Below, piece after piece: positions 22,140 through 35,184 of a stretch of 64,000 bases of DNA. The translations under genes were made by a program, and so were the position numbers. Origin of the DNA: Pyrenophora tritici-repentis (taxonomy: Eukaryota; Ascomycota; Dothideomycetes; Pleosporales; Pleosporaceae); NCBI RefSeq assembly GCF_003171515.1, contig NC_089394.1, forward strand, positions 2,852,001-2,916,000, given 5' to 3'. Below the pieces are notes generated by a model, which was given only the letters and a program-made list of their open reading frames with translations, was not told the origin of the DNA and ran no database searches. Every line of letters starts with the position of its first letter. Within the stretch, counting starts at the first letter, position 1.

Positions 22140-23134
22140 GGTTGCGTGCTTCGCCGACTCGAGCTAGTAATGGTGGTGTTGAAGTTGACGGTGTGATCGA
22201 GGGCAGCCGTTGGGCTTTGGCTTATCCAGCTCAGTGGGGGCGTGCTCCTCACCAAGTGGTTAGGCAGCACATGAACTGCAATCACGTTGCAGGCGCCGCG
22301 CAAGGCGAGGCAACGTGTAGCAGGGGAAAGTGGCAGGCCGCGTGTCTATTGCCACGGTCTTGTTAAGGATAATGGTGGTGTTGTGGATGGGAGACGTCAG
22401 ACCGGATGGCTGATGCGGCTAACAGGCATCCCGACCGGGCGGAAACCTACCGAACCGCTAAGAACCCATCCAACGCTTCATCTATGTCGCGCAGTCACTC
22501 TCTCCGACAAAATGATACGACCTAGCATATGCCATGGCTACAGTGATGGATTGAGCATCGCATCTTGACATAGCTTGTACTCCTTACGACCGTTCGCTTC
22601 GACTCTCATATGGCACACGCGACACCCAACAGCTCCCCATACCCAAGTCTCCCAACCCAACATTAAATACTGGGCTACAATCTCTTCGCGGCTCCTTCAT
22701 CACGTGCATTAGACCCTGGGAACCATGCAAAAAGCATCTGAATGTCATCAGTTCCCATTGCAGTACTAGGATATCCATGCTTTGATGTGTATGACGTAGC
22801 TTACTAGTGTACAACAAGTGGCCCCATATGTCTTCAGTGACATCACGTGTCTCTTCTTCTAATCCAATTGACTACAGCGTTATTCCCGCCTTTTCCGAGG
22901 CTCATGAGTAGAGAGATGGCGCAATGTACAAGGCTTATTGTTGGTGCCTAGAGCTATTCCCGTCATCCTATCATTCGACGCCACTGACGCTGACCTCTCC
23001 GGCTGTAAGGCCTCCAACAATGACCCTTTGAAGACACAGTAGACTTGTACGACGGACGAGATATTCTGAATCGGTATGGAAACATCGAAGACGTCGTTTC
23101 TAGCCTACATTCTAGTGCCTACGACTAGATCATC
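22140..23134. other. Divergent intergenic region (WASP and Zn2Cys6 genes)
   Basis: Shared upstream region of two divergent genes. No coding region is supported. It contains CATCACGTG (about 22842), an E-box-like motif, of unknown relevance. Confidence 0.5.
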
Positions 23135-25011
23135 ATGGACGACTTGTTCGAGGGCTATATGGCGCTAGGTCCGATTGGTGACTTTCTCGAAGAGAGTCCT
23201 CCGTTCAGATCCACCAGAAAGTCTCCAAAAGTATCAAGAGCTGAAGAACATGTATCATCGGAAGAACAGACACAGCCACAGAGCGTTACTGCATCGAGCG
23301 GGGATCCTACGACATTGAGTGCCTTACGACAGAGACGCGGCCATACCAAAAGCCGCCTTGGCTGCCTTACTTGTAAGAAACGAAAGATCAAGGTAGGTCT
23401 TCCTCGCCCTGATATTCGATATTTGAACCTCTGTTGAAATCTTTCAGTGTCAGGAAACATGGCCCTCGTGTGCAAATTGCGATAAGCGTGGATGTGAGCA
23501 TCATGCCAGACGTTACTGGCGTTTATGCTAATTGTGACAGACATCTGCACATACCCGGATGTATTCAAATATGCCCACCAGGACCACGTGAGTCTAGTAA
23601 TGCCAAGTCCTTACCAAGTTGTCAAGTTAGTGGACACGCCTACCGTTTATAGCGCAGATGATATGCAGCTGTTCCATCACTATCTCATTTCTGCATACCC
23701 CTGCATTCCGCACGACTTTGAGGAGATATGGACTAGAGACGTACCCAAAATAAGCCATCAAGTAAGTACATTTTTTCATAATATCGGGATTGTACTTGAA
23801 CACGTAAGATATGCATCAGCAACAGCGCTGCGTACTTGATACTTTACCAGAAAAAATGATTTTACAAACCGCAGTGAACACTGTCACTGACTGCTCAGTA
23901 CCCGTATCTGATGGACGCCATGCTCGCCCTAGCCGGGTCCCACCTTGCGGTCCAAGTCGACAACCCAAAGACCAGCCTAGCATTGCAACACCGACAGAAA
24001 GCCATTGTTGGGCTTGAGGATGCCTTTTCAAGATGGCCCACCACTGCCGAGGAGTCCCATGTGATGCTTGCTGCATCTTATCTCCTATCCTTCCAATCTA
24101 GTTACATGGAAGACGGCTTCCTGGAACACTTTCTCTCCCTCAGAGGATGCTCAGTTCTCTCCCAGTTCATCGTAAGCTCGGGAAACGGTGGCTTCCTCGC
24201 CGGACGTAGAAGCCTGGACTTTATAGGCATGGACATGACATTTCGGAACTTCCCGGAGATAGACCAGGGGCTTATCCGCGAGGCTCTACTATCTCTACGG
24301 GACTTCTCAGACCTAATGGCCGGACCTGATGTGCACGACATGGAAAAAGCACTAGTTGGCCAACTCGTGCAAACGCTCCGACATCTGCTGTCTTCAGACA
24401 CTGTGGATTCAGGAAATGACAATACACTCCCAACACCCGGCCTCACAGAAGCAACGACGCTATCACAATCTACATCACCAACAACAACAACGACATGTTC
24501 TTTAGACTTGCTCGCCTTCACTAACCCACTATTGCCGATGAACCAAGATTCCACCTTCCAACACATCGACTGGTCTGCCATCACTACACCACCTCCAGGC
24601 GCACCAAACCCCATACCGTCATTCATAGCCTTCACGGCCATCCTAACCATCTTCTCTACTTGGCCACACAACGCCCTCGTCCACGTCTTCGATCCAACAA
24701 ACCAACTCGGCAACATTGTCCTGGCACATTTCTGCGCCATACGGTTCGTCTTATCACCATTGTCCGTGCCCAAGAATGCGTTGAGGACGCCTACAAAGGC
24801 TGTTGTGGAGTGGTTTGTTAAGATCATCGCGGCTGTTGACGAAGACGAGGGGGATGGAGAGTGGTCGCGGTATGTGGTGTGGCCGAGGAAGATTTTGCAT
24901 TGTTTACAAGCGTGTGTTGAGAGAAATAAGGGGTTTACGTTGGCGGATGTTAGGGATATGTTGCTGTATGATCCGAGTGCGTTTAAAGAGGGTAGGGCAC
25001 GCAGGTTTTGA
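23135..25011 (+). CDS. Zn(II)2Cys6 transcription factor
   Basis: Four exons: 23135-23392, 23448-23493, 23541-23761 and 23899-25011, 545 aa. Splicing of the first three exons restores a complete binuclear zinc cluster (CLTCKKRKIKC, then CANCDKRGYIC), which fixes introns 1 and 2. It starts at about residue 78 after a Ser/Glu-rich N-terminus. The body (YLMDAMLALAGSHLAVQ, LAASYLLSFQSSYMEDGF, FLSLRGCSVLSQFI) is the fungal-specific C-terminal domain of the UPC2/sterol-uptake-regulator type often seen in such factors. Intron 3 (137 bp, 23762-23898) is long for this window and could hide a small exon. Targets cannot be told from the sequence; no biosynthetic cluster adjoins it. Confidence 0.85.
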
Positions 25012-25166
25012 GGAATTCTTTGAGTGCGTGTGGGTTTTTGTATTATAGGATGTATTCACTCCTTTCATTATCATTAAACTTTAATTCCGCTTGCCGACTA
25101 CACGGCCGCATTGACTCAGTGAACGTCGTGTACCTCAAACCTCCCCAAACAAACCTATCTTCCAAA

Positions 25167-25943
25167 TTAACCATCCACATACTCATACCCCCACTCCTCT
25201 TCCAAATTCCCCACACCCCCCCCCCTCACAATATCCATCCTCCTCCTCCTCCCATCCGTCCTCAGCCTCCCAACCAGCCTCTCAACATCACGCCACAAAT
25301 CCCTCGCAAAATCTGTCGTATAAAAGCCCCCATAAAGTAACGTAGCTAAATCCCATTCACGGATATACTTACGGCCAGCCCGATGTATGCCTTTACGGAA
25401 GACATCGCGTGCCTCTTTATCACGTGAGATACACATGACAACATGTTCGTCCGAGATAAGGCATTTCGCCGCGACGCGCTAGTTCATCACGCCAAACCAT
25501 GTACTAGGCGCATACCAAGTAACAGGAGTAGGCCGATACCGTCTAGCCAGATCGTCACGGTTGCGTGCGTAGGACTCGAATAGATCAAGCAGGTATGACA
25601 TATCGTCGTCGATTCTGTACGAAGGTTTAGTAATCAAGGCGTAAAGCGAAGTCCATGTCCGAGGCTCCACCGATGTGTATTCGTGCAGATTCTGCTTACG
25701 CCGTGTGTCTGCGACGAGGGATGAGAGTTGGTCGAGATGGGTTTGGAGGTCTTCTGGGGGGAGAGATGCTTCACTTTCTCGGGGTTTCCAGGTTAGTGTG
25801 GCGCGGAGGGTGGGTTTGTCGACGTTGTAGGTTGATGCTAGGATCTCTAGGATGAGATAGCGGAGGTGGTTGTACTGGTCTGCTGGTGAGGTGTTTGCGA
25901 GCACTTGCGCACATGCGGTAGCTGTGGATGATGAGCTGGACAT
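25167..25943 (-). pseudogene. Hypothetical protein interrupted by an in-frame TAG
   Basis: A single minus-strand frame starts at 25943 (MSSSSSTATACAQVL) and is open to a TAG at 25479-25481, then continues open in the same frame to 25167. The part after the stop (AAKCLISDEHVVMCISRDKE, WDLATLLYGGFYTTDFARDL) looks as protein-like as the part before it (DQYNHLRYLILEILASTYNV), so one nonsense codon appears to split a protein of about 257 aa. Too little sequence around the TAG qualifies as an intron. No family is recognised. It converges on the Zn2Cys6 gene with only 155 bp between the 3' ends. If the TAG is a real terminator, the product is a 154-aa protein. The last ~30 residues are low-complexity Arg/Gly. 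Confidence 0.5.
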
Positions 25944-27716
25944 GGTGAGAAAGATGGTGATTCTACTTGCTTGCATCTGTTTTTTAAGAATATATGTAGA
26001 GGAAGCTGGAAACCCCGTTGTAAAGGTTGCCTCTGCGAACCATGGTTCGCCAGTATACAAAATGGCGAACCATGGAAGTTGTTGCGCCTACCCCTATGTG
26101 ATTCGTCGAAGCTAGCATCGCTACCATAGAAAATTTCGAAGTCAAATAGAGAGGAGAAACAATGTCAGTAGGGATTTAGGGTGAACATTGGTTCTTCTTT
26201 GTCTACCTCGAGCTTAGGTGAAGTTTCCGAAGCGCAATTCCTACCTCGTTCGCGATCTCTAAGGAAAATATGGTCTGTAGTAGAAATGTTACTGGCAATC
26301 GTACTGTATTCTCCAAGATTACTATATCCACGATTGTCAGTTAATCCCCTTCCAAGAGCCCGGTTACAGCTGCTTGCGTATTCACAACCGTTTTCAAATG
26401 CCGATGCAGGGTGTGTATGATATCGCAGATCTGAGATTCGATGTTGAAGTTGTTGAGTAGTTTTCGATGCGCTTTGTGTTTCACCAGTTCCTGATGCCAG
26501 CGGCCTTATACTGGCCGTCGAGTTGCACCGAAGGCACCGGAGTTTTAGCACCAAGGAATTTTCGGCTCGTCGCAATCTATCGCGACCGAAGATACGACCG
26601 CAATCATATCCTGCGACGTTATAGCTCGGGAGATCATCAAAAATTGCCCTTCAGGATATTATAGACGATTCTATAGCAGGGAAGGTTTCGCGAGAGCAAT
26701 GCAGGGCAATGAAGCACCGACATGGCGCGAAAGTTTATTGTGAAGGGCCTTCAGTGGGGGTCAAGTCTCTAGGAAGTGCGAGTGGTCTTCTATCGAGGAG
26801 GCTTGGACAAGAGTGTCCATGTGACAAACAGAAGACTGCTTAATGGCAACAGCGTGGAGTATGGACAGTGAAGCGACTCCCAGGTTGAGTGTTAGCTGTT
26901 AGGTAGCGGCCAGCCACAATTTGATATGTGCCCCACGGAGCTATACGGAGATTCGTATTGCACTGACCGCCTGTGAAAGTTCCCACCGCGTGACGCGGTC
27001 CACGGGGAGGTACAAGGCGTGGCACTTGGACTTGTGGCATATGGGCGGACCAGCTCGGCTAGAGTGTTTCATCCGCTAGTTGTCAAACTGTGGGGCTAGG
27101 CCCAAGTGCGGGGTACTAGCGCCTGTCTCCGCAGAACGGGTACCTTTGCAATCCTTCCAAACTCATACGAAAGGTACGCAGCGAATATACAGTGCAGAAT
27201 GCTCTTACGCCGTGTTCAGGTTCAAATGATAGGAGTCACAGCATTTAATAGTCACAGTCTGACTGTGTAATCAGGCTAAAACCGCTTGGTCTGCACATAT
27301 ATTAGCTGCTGCTGCCCTGCAGCTGTCATACACAAGATGGGTCGCACACATCTTGGAAACCCACCTCTTGACGGGGCATTCCCCAATGCTGGCAGCGGAA
27401 GCCCAGGTAATTGCCGCGCACGCGGTGGGGCCTTCAAAACGTCCATGTTTTGAACGCTTGTGCGGGGGTTGCAGAAACCACGTTTCTAGACATCGAATCC
27501 TGGTATGCGCATGCTACCCCGGGCTATTAGGTACGGCAAAGATCAACAGTGCCTGCCGAAGTGCTGATCTCTATACTTTAATAACGAGTGTTGTGCACTA
27601 CAGAGATTCAGATCCTTCAGTGGTTCCCCTTCCATTGAAATCCATCATCTTGCCTCTGTTGTTTTCCCTTCTCATTACTCCTGTTAAGCTCACAAAGTTG
27701 AGGTATAATTACCACT
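25944..27716. other. Intergenic, no gene recognised
   Basis: No convincing coding sequence. It contains the GCGAACCATGG palindrome cluster at 26035-26075 just upstream of the interrupted hypothetical gene; the right end is the promoter of the MFS gene. Confidence 0.5.
26035..26075. repeat. 16-bp perfect palindrome plus half-site
   Basis: GCGAACCATGGTTCGC at 26035-26050 is self-complementary, and its left half recurs as GGCGAACCATGG at 26064-26075. It lies about 90-130 bp upstream of the ATG at 25943, a position suited to a regulatory site for a dimeric protein. Confidence 0.75.
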
Positions 27717-29508
27717 ATGGGTTTCCTCGGTATCCTTGAAGACAAGCACCTCGCGCACGTCCCTGCAACGGTCGTTCTCAGCGAGGAACAGAATCCTTTG
27801 ACAGTTCCTGATGGGACAGTACCACCAGAGCGCTTGAAGCGCGGTACTGGTAAAGATGCAGAGATCATCTTAATTCCCCAACCGTAGGTTTTCCACGAGT
27901 AGCACCGCATCTCGGATGGGACTTACACAAAGCAGATCCGAAGATCCAAATGATCCATTAAACTGGTCCTATACCCAGAAGTTGGTCATCACGGCCATCG
28001 TCGCATACGGCTCTATACTTTATGCTGCCGTGCTCTCCCCTCTTCTGTCGCCTGCCCTCGTCGTCATCGCAAAAGACTACAACAAGCCCGTCTCAACCAT
28101 TACAAAGATATCCGGATACATGCTCCTCGTGACTGGAGGTGTCGGCCCAATAGTCAATGCATTATCTCGAAAATACGGGAAACGCCCGCAGCTAATAATC
28201 GCTTCGCTTTTCGGTCTTCTCGGTACTGTTATTGGGAGTGCCGCAAATAGCTACGAGGGACTTATGGCTGGGCGCATCATCCAAGGAGGTTCGGTGTATG
28301 TGTAGCTCTGATCCATCTCCTCGCCTATGCTGACTCATTGTAGCTCTGCTTTCGAATCACTCGTGGTTACCATGATCGGCGATCTCTTCTTCGTCCACCA
28401 ACGCGGTGCATACATGACAGTCATCCAATTCATCCTGGCTGCTGCTTCTAACGGCTCCGCCGTAATTGTCGGACCCATCGCAACGAACCTTGGATGGCGC
28501 TATACCTTCCATATTCTGGTTCCTTTCACGGCGATCCAAGTACTCCTACTCTTCTTCTTCGTCCCGGAGACCAACTACAACCGCGACCATCGGTACGACA
28601 TCGATGAGCTATCCAGCGATAACTTGGCAGATCTGGCAGCTCTCGAGAACAAACATGGTAATGATCCAGAGAAAATGAGGGATAGCGACGATATGATCAA
28701 AGTCGAAAAGACTACGAGCAGCACAAGACTGATCCCCCCGAAGAAGACGTATCTGCAGAGTCTGGCCATCTTTAGTGGAACCCACTCAGACGAAAACCTT
28801 TTTCAACTTGTCATCGCTCCTTTCGCCGTCTGTCTCAACCTCGCTGTTCTTTGGATGGTCGTAGTAACCGGAGGTCTGACTGCGTTCTTCGTCGCACAAT
28901 CGTACGTCATGGCACAGATCTTCATGGCTCCTCCATACCTCCTCACAACAGCTGGTGTCGGCTATCTCTCTGTCGGACCCTTCCTTGGCGGTCTTCTAGG
29001 TTCCATTCTTGTGGGTGTGACATTGGATCCCTTGATCAAGTGGTGTGCCAAGAAGAACAAAGGCGTCTACGAGCCAGAATACCGCCTCCTCGCCATGGTC
29101 TTTTCTGTTACCATCGTCATTGGAATATGCTTGTTTGGTCATTTCGCCGAACAGGGTTCCTCATTCTACCTGACTGCCTTTTTCCATGGCATGGATCTGT
29201 TCGGCATTGTCGTCGCATGTATCTCGGTATCTTCCTACGCGCTTGACGCCTTCCGCCACCTTAGTTCCGAAATGTTCATCATGAACATGGTGTTCAAGAA
29301 CTTCCTCTTCTACGGATTTTCCTACTTCGTCAACGACTGGACCGCGAGTTCCGGGCCTTCGGTAGTGTTCAACACGTTTGGTGGCATCGCGGGTGGTATG
29401 ATACTTACTACGCCTCTTTTCTTCTTCTGGGGCAAGCGCTACAGGAGCTACTGGCACAGGCACAACTTGCTTGAGAAATGGGGCATCGCGACGCATGCGG
29501 AGATCTAG
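27717..29508 (+). CDS. Major facilitator superfamily transporter
   Basis: Three exons: 27717-27883, 27936-28295 and 28344-29508, 563 aa; introns of 52 and 48 bp. The first exon encodes a cytosolic N-terminus (MGFLGILEDKHLAHVPATVV) and the splice joins it to SEDPNDPLNWSYTQKLVITA, a sequence common at the start of fungal DHA1-like MFS carriers. Hydrophobic helices follow (LVITAIVAYGSILYAAVLSP, ISGYMLLVTGGVGPIVNAL), with the loop motif SRKYGKRPQL between helices 2 and 3. A charged central loop (about 275-330) separates two halves, then helices resume (LVIAPFAVCLNLAVLWMVVV). Likely a plasma-membrane efflux or uptake carrier; substrate unknown. No biosynthetic neighbours suggest a cargo. Confidence 0.9.
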
Positions 29509-32500
29509 GCCTTGTTGTATGAAATGTGATGAATGAATACCGTTGTTTGATGGACGTTCCTAGAGCCAACTGTTTTCGTTATGTGAGGACTTCGGAGATG
29601 CTTACTTTGGTGATGTCAGACGTGTTTGAAAGAACTGCCGTGTAAGAGCACCGTCCTGAAATAGAAAGAGGTTGTTGACCGGTATGAAACTGCGCTGACA
29701 GAGCAGTGTCTATCCAATACATGAAGCTGACAATGGGAACTCGAAGTATAGACGCATATCCAATCCCAAAATCGGCGTTCTGTCTCCAGCCACCCCGGTA
29801 TGACGAATGCTCCGCATGTATTACCCAAGTATCTAATAATGGTACACGGGTATATCAGAGTATTGCCGCCGTTAATGCGCTAGACGGAGCTGAAAGTCAT
29901 AGTAAGCCGAATATAACTGACAAAGAACACTGCGTACGCCCGACATGCCGATGCTATTTTCAGATCTTGACAGAATTCACCAGGCTTTACAATGGGAATA
30001 AATTTCCTTCACCTACTTCGCGACTTCATCAAATCTCATTGACGTCATCATCCCAGAATAGCCCGTGACACTGCGGACCTCAGTCTTGGAAGAGGACCCA
30101 AAGAACACTGCCCCAGTACCCTAGCGAGTGTTACAACGCAGCACAAGCAGATGCTCGTCAGAGACCCAGAGGCCTGGATATAGATGACCATGCATACGCG
30201 AGGCCGTTGCACGGCGTTGGCCCGTTTCATCCGTGCGATTTGATTTGGTGGGTGTTTCAAAATATTTGAATGCAAGTAAGATAGGGTAAACTGGCGCAGG
30301 CGCTGGCGCGTTCAAGCGATCCGCCGGATGCAAGGTCCAAATAAGAAATACAGGATGAAAATCGCTGTTTAGCCGGTGAGATCAGCGTAAAGCTGCGCGT
30401 CTGTGGTATGCATCACATGGTAGCGAGCGGACTTGTCCGCGAGCTTGATTGTAATGAAGCATTATCCGGCATTGCCGGCAGCGAAAGCTTTGAATCTTCG
30501 TCGGATAATCGGATGATGGTTGACTAAACGTTCCTGGTAGTTGTACGGGACTGTACGCGCTGGGTTGACCCAAAACACAGATGGTCTACTGCATACGGTA
30601 CATATCCATACACCCCCGCTAGGATCAACATCGCCACTATTCTCGAAAACGGCTCAAGCGCCATCGGGGCCCATAGAAACGCCCGCGACATCATCCAAGC
30701 GCTCGATATGTTCATCATCCACGACGTTGGGCCAGGCTACATGGTACACCCCAACACGTTCGATTAAAGTTGCAGCCACCATTCCACTCTGCACGAACTT
30801 GAGCGCGTAGGCAGTCTGGACGGTGAACGGTGCCTGAAGATCCGGCAGTTTAGTTTGTTATGTCTTGTCCGGATCGGATTACATTGGGTACACTGAGGGG
30901 TGTAGGGCTAGCGGTTACGCACCGCCCTGTGGGTTGACATGCGGGGCGGCCTCGGAGAGGGTCGTTGGGCGCCTAATGGTTGCTCAGTGGTGGAGCACGT
31001 GTTTGACGTCTGTATACAGAGGTTTGAAAATGGTCGAATATAGGGTCGCTGATGTGATATCAGGGTCATGCAGGGTGAAGCTGTTTGATTTTGAGGTGAT
31101 GACTGTATCACGGGTATTGTCTTCGTCAAGGATGAATGCATGGTATTGATGCCGGACTGTGATCATATCCTCCTTCTCCGGCGAATCTGAGAACAGAATC
31201 GAGGACTCCATCGTGGAGGGGTCAATTCGTGCCTGTCATAGGTAGATATGGGGAGGAAGACGGGCCAAGCCACAGGATTCGATCGGACCCGCTGCCAACT
31301 CTTACCAAAAACTTGTCAATCGACCGGCCGAGTTCAACACTCGTACTGTAGTGCATCTCGCGGTGTGCATTGTCAGATGAAGCTGTTCAACCAACTACGG
31401 ACCAGCGTGGGATGCTCAGCGGAGCACGGAAAGCTTGACTTTACGCTAGTCTGGTTGTGGATGGTCGGCGCTTAGAACCTCAATCGTCACCCAGTCAAGA
31501 CCTCGCAGCCCAAGCGCACCCCGCTCCACTATCTCGTCTTCCCATGCATGGCCTGCAAGTACCTTAAGCAAGGGCTTCAGGGTCCCGGCTCTTCAATTCG
31601 TCCTCCATCGGTCATGCGAACGAAAGACCGGCCCCATTGTGAGGTCGGTCACCAAGCGAAACTGGGCTACCACAGGACGGGAACCCTAGAGTCGGTGTTA
31701 CGATGACGAGGTGTCTTCCTGGCATGTTACGACGTTGCTGGAATGTCTCACATCCGATGGCAAAAAAACGGTAACGAAGAGAGTTTCGAAAGTCGACGCT
31801 GTGCAACAACTCCAGAGTTGTCTCGCCATGAACAGCATGTCAGCAACGGCCAGCGATCCAGTGGCAATGCCCGCCGCACCCGAGTGCGCCTCCCGCGTAT
31901 GAGAAGGATAATCAAGGCCGGTCCGCTTCCTCGTCGGTCCACTATTCGCCAGTCACCGCTGATCCTACATGATGCGCATTTGCGGCGATGACTGCAAAAG
32001 CCTCCTACTGTTTTGATGTGTGTATTGCTGCAGCCCACAAATGTGACAGCGCTTTCGGTTCGTCATTTCTCTTTTAGGACCCCCCGTCAAGTCAATATCA
32101 CATCTTGGCCCAATAGCGCAGCTTCTGGTGAGCGGTAGAGTATCATTTACCATTTGCTGCCACAATACGACGGCTTCCATTCCCTGCGAGTCACCCGCGC
32201 TCCACCTGCCCAAGGGACTTAAGCAACCGGACTGCCACTTGCGCACGGTTTCTGGTCACCACCATTCCGCCGTTGCTTAACCTCATTCTCTGTTGCTGTG
32301 CCGTATACCAACATAATTACCGGCCGTCATTATCGTCAGTTTGGTAAAGAGCTACAGTCAAATCTACGCTACACCGTATCCTTGCGCCACCGTACAACAT
32401 CCACCCCGGATCGTATTCCGCTGCACCCCCGAACGCATTGTCACAATAAACGATCCTACACCGTACCCATGTAGAAACGGCCCGTCGGATGTTCTTTAAG

Positions 32501-32621
32501 CGATCGCTGCCCCAAGATCATCACCTGCTGGCCTAGGACGCCTCCATTTTGTGTTCTGGCTTCTGCTGGACGGAGTGTGTTTCACCAAACATCACGCGCC
32601 ACCGAACTCGACGACTCGAAA
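29509..32621. other. 3.1-kb intergenic region, no gene recognised
   Basis: Short ORFs occur on both strands. The least poor candidate is on the minus strand at 30984-31211, starting MESSILFSDSPEKEDMITVR, which looks coding-like but has no family match and no continuation. The last ~300 bp form the promoter of the ferric-reductase-type gene and contain CTACACCGTA twice (32369-32378, 32456-32465) with a third partial copy between. Confidence 0.45.
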
Positions 32622-35184
32622 ATGCCGGCAATTCGGGAAGCTCTCGTGGAGCGGACGGGTGTGGCCATGGGTCAACTGGGCACTGTAGTGTCGCACGCCG
32701 AACGCGAAATCGTAGAGTCCCTCTCAACGATACTACGACGGGTGAACATACCGTTCAATTCAACAGGCCCTCCTGGATTGATAGAAGCCAACACAGTCGA
32801 TCCTTGGAACAAGAGCGGAAAATATGCGCTTGCATATGTTTACTTTTGCATACCTCTGTTGGTTATCGCAGCGCTCATGCGCTACTACCACCTATTTACG
32901 GACAAGATCCGAACGGCATTGCATCAAGAAGAGGTATTACAGTCCTCGACGACATCGTCTCCTGCCACAGATTACGAGCTATCAGTACTTGATACTGACA
33001 AGTCCACCATGAAGTTCTTTCCCCGCGAAGGCCCGCTACCTGTCGCGCCTAAAAAACAGTCCAGCGTTTCTTCTCTGGGCCTAATCAACAACACAGTGGC
33101 CTTTTTCCGATTCATCTTCTACCGTCCTATGCGACCAATTACGATCAAAAAGGGATGGAGACCGATCGTGTTCCCATCTCTGGCCATTATCGTCATAGGG
33201 GTCTTGGCTCTGCTACTCGGCATTCTCTACTGCACTGTTCCACAGCCGCTATTCTGGGACAGCATATCCTACGGCTCACCTCCTCTGGCTATTCGCTCGG
33301 GAATGATGGCAGTAGCTTTGATGCCATGGATCGTCGCGCTTGCAACCAAGGCAAACCTCATCTCTATGGTGACAGGTATTAGCCATGAGCGGTTGAACGT
33401 GCTGCACAGATATGCGGCATACATTTGCCTAGTGCTGAGCATTCTGCATACCGTCCCTTTCTATGTCACTCCAGTTTGGGAAAAGGGCGCACATAGGGCT
33501 TTCCAGCAACTGTTCAAGCAACAGGGCGGCATGTACATCTACGGTACCGGTATGTACGTTATTCCCTAGTTGCTATCTTTCGCACTGACATTCCCCAGGT
33601 ATTGCAGCATTAGTTCCCCTATGCTTCCTCTGCGTGCATTCCATTGCACCTCTCCGTCACCGGATGTACGAACTCTTCGTAGCCGTACACGTGCCTGTCG
33701 CCATCGTCTTCCTCGGGATGATGTTTTGGCACTGCAACAACTACCTGACATCATGGAACTACCTTCTAGCTACGGTCGGCATCTGGCTCGTCTCGTACTT
33801 TATGCGACTCTTCTATCTCAACTGGACCCGCCCAAATCAACTCTCGTGGCTCATCGGCGACGAAGCTGCCGTAACACTCATGCCAGAGAACGCTATCAAG
33901 ATCACCATCCCAACGCGGATGCGGTGGAGACCTGGACAGTACGTCTACCTACGTATGCCAGGTATCTCAGTATTCGAGAACCACCCCTTCACCATTGCTT
34001 CGTTATGTAGCGAAGACTTCCCCTCGGAGTATGGCGAGGGCTACCGAGACATGGTGCTGGTCTTCCGACCTTTCGGAGGCTTCACCAGAAAGGTCCTCAA
34101 CACTGCGCTCGACCATGGCCCGTGGCACACATACCGTGCTTTTGTCGATGGACCTTACGGGGGCATGCAGCGACGTATCGAAGCCTTCGATGACGTCGTT
34201 TTGATCGCTGGTGGCAGCGGTATCACTGCCATTGTCTCGCAACTGCTCTCACTAATCAAAAAGATGCGCGATGGCAAAGCCGTCACACGAAAGATCCACG
34301 TGATCTGGGCCCTGAAGCGTCCTGAGACCATGGAGTGGTTCAAGGAGGAGCTCCGCATCTGTCGTGAATACGCACCACCCGAGACAGTAGAGTGCCAATT
34401 CTACATTACTGCTGCCAAACGTAACATGGGCGGCGGTGTGGTTAGCGCAAAGACACCGACTCGTCCAGTGTCACTCTACTTTCATGACAAAGTAAATGAC
34501 GCTTTCCAGAATATTGCTGAACACCGCCTATCTGGCGTCTCATCAAAACGGCACTCTGCTCTCATCCGCGACGAAGCACAAGGTGACCCAGAGAAGGAGT
34601 CTGAGCTTCGTCGTGAGAACGAAGACCACGTCGCAGCGCTCCCACAGGCGCACATGGTCCCCGTCAACAGGGGCCATCTCGCACCACCACGTGCCAGCTA
34701 CAACAGTGGGCGCGAATCGGCCGAGTCAGCGCACAGCGCGAACCCCGATCTTATCTCGCCGGCCCCACGCGGGCTTGCCGCCCGCCGCCAAGAGCGAAAC
34801 CTCCAGCTGGATATCTCACAGGCTGTGTCGGCCGGCTCTGGCGCCGTCAATCCAGAGGTAGTCCACAACCCAACTGAGGGTGCCTTCGACTTTGGCTTCC
34901 CATCCACACCTACCGAGTTCCAGAAGAACCTCATGCGCTTTGCGTTTTTACCTGCAGCCGTCAAGAAGAAGAATGGCTGGAGCACTGAGTACGGACGACC
35001 GGATATCCCATTCATACTCAAGGGGTTGAGTAAGAACTTTGGACGGCGAACATGTGTGTTTGTTTGTGGACCACCCACAATGCGTATCAGTGTTAGTGAG
35101 ACGATCGCACAACTACAAAGCAGTGTGTGGAGTGACAGTGGGCGCGATGAGATCTTCCTCCACGCCGAGAACTACGCTTTATAG
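32622..35184 (+). CDS. Ferric-chelate reductase/NOX-like transmembrane flavocytochrome
   Basis: Two exons, 32622-33549 and 33599-35184 (49-bp intron), 837 aa, long for the family. The N-terminal part has a membrane segment (ALAYVYFCIPLLVIAAL) and a soluble loop. The ferric-reductase transmembrane domain carries haem-ligand histidines in SHERLNVLHRYAAYICLVLS (with ILHTVPF) and VAVHVPVAIVFLGMMFWHCN. The FAD domain has RWRPGQYVYLRMPG and the HPFT motif (FENHPFTIAS); the NAD(P) domain has VVLIAGGSGITAIVSQLLSL and the terminal CGPPTMRISV. A large, charged, probably disordered insertion of about 190 residues splits the NAD(P) domain before VFVCGPP. It likely transfers electrons from NADPH across a membrane to Fe(III)/Cu(II) or another acceptor. 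A second, differently built member lies at 51162. Confidence 0.88.

Noticed and set aside
26165..26575. 136-aa minus-strand ORF
   Set aside because: No domain or consistent splice context; composition resembles the surrounding non-coding DNA.
30984..31211. 75-aa minus-strand ORF with coding-like composition
   Set aside because: No homologous family is recognised and neighbouring sequence gives no consistent exons in the same gene.
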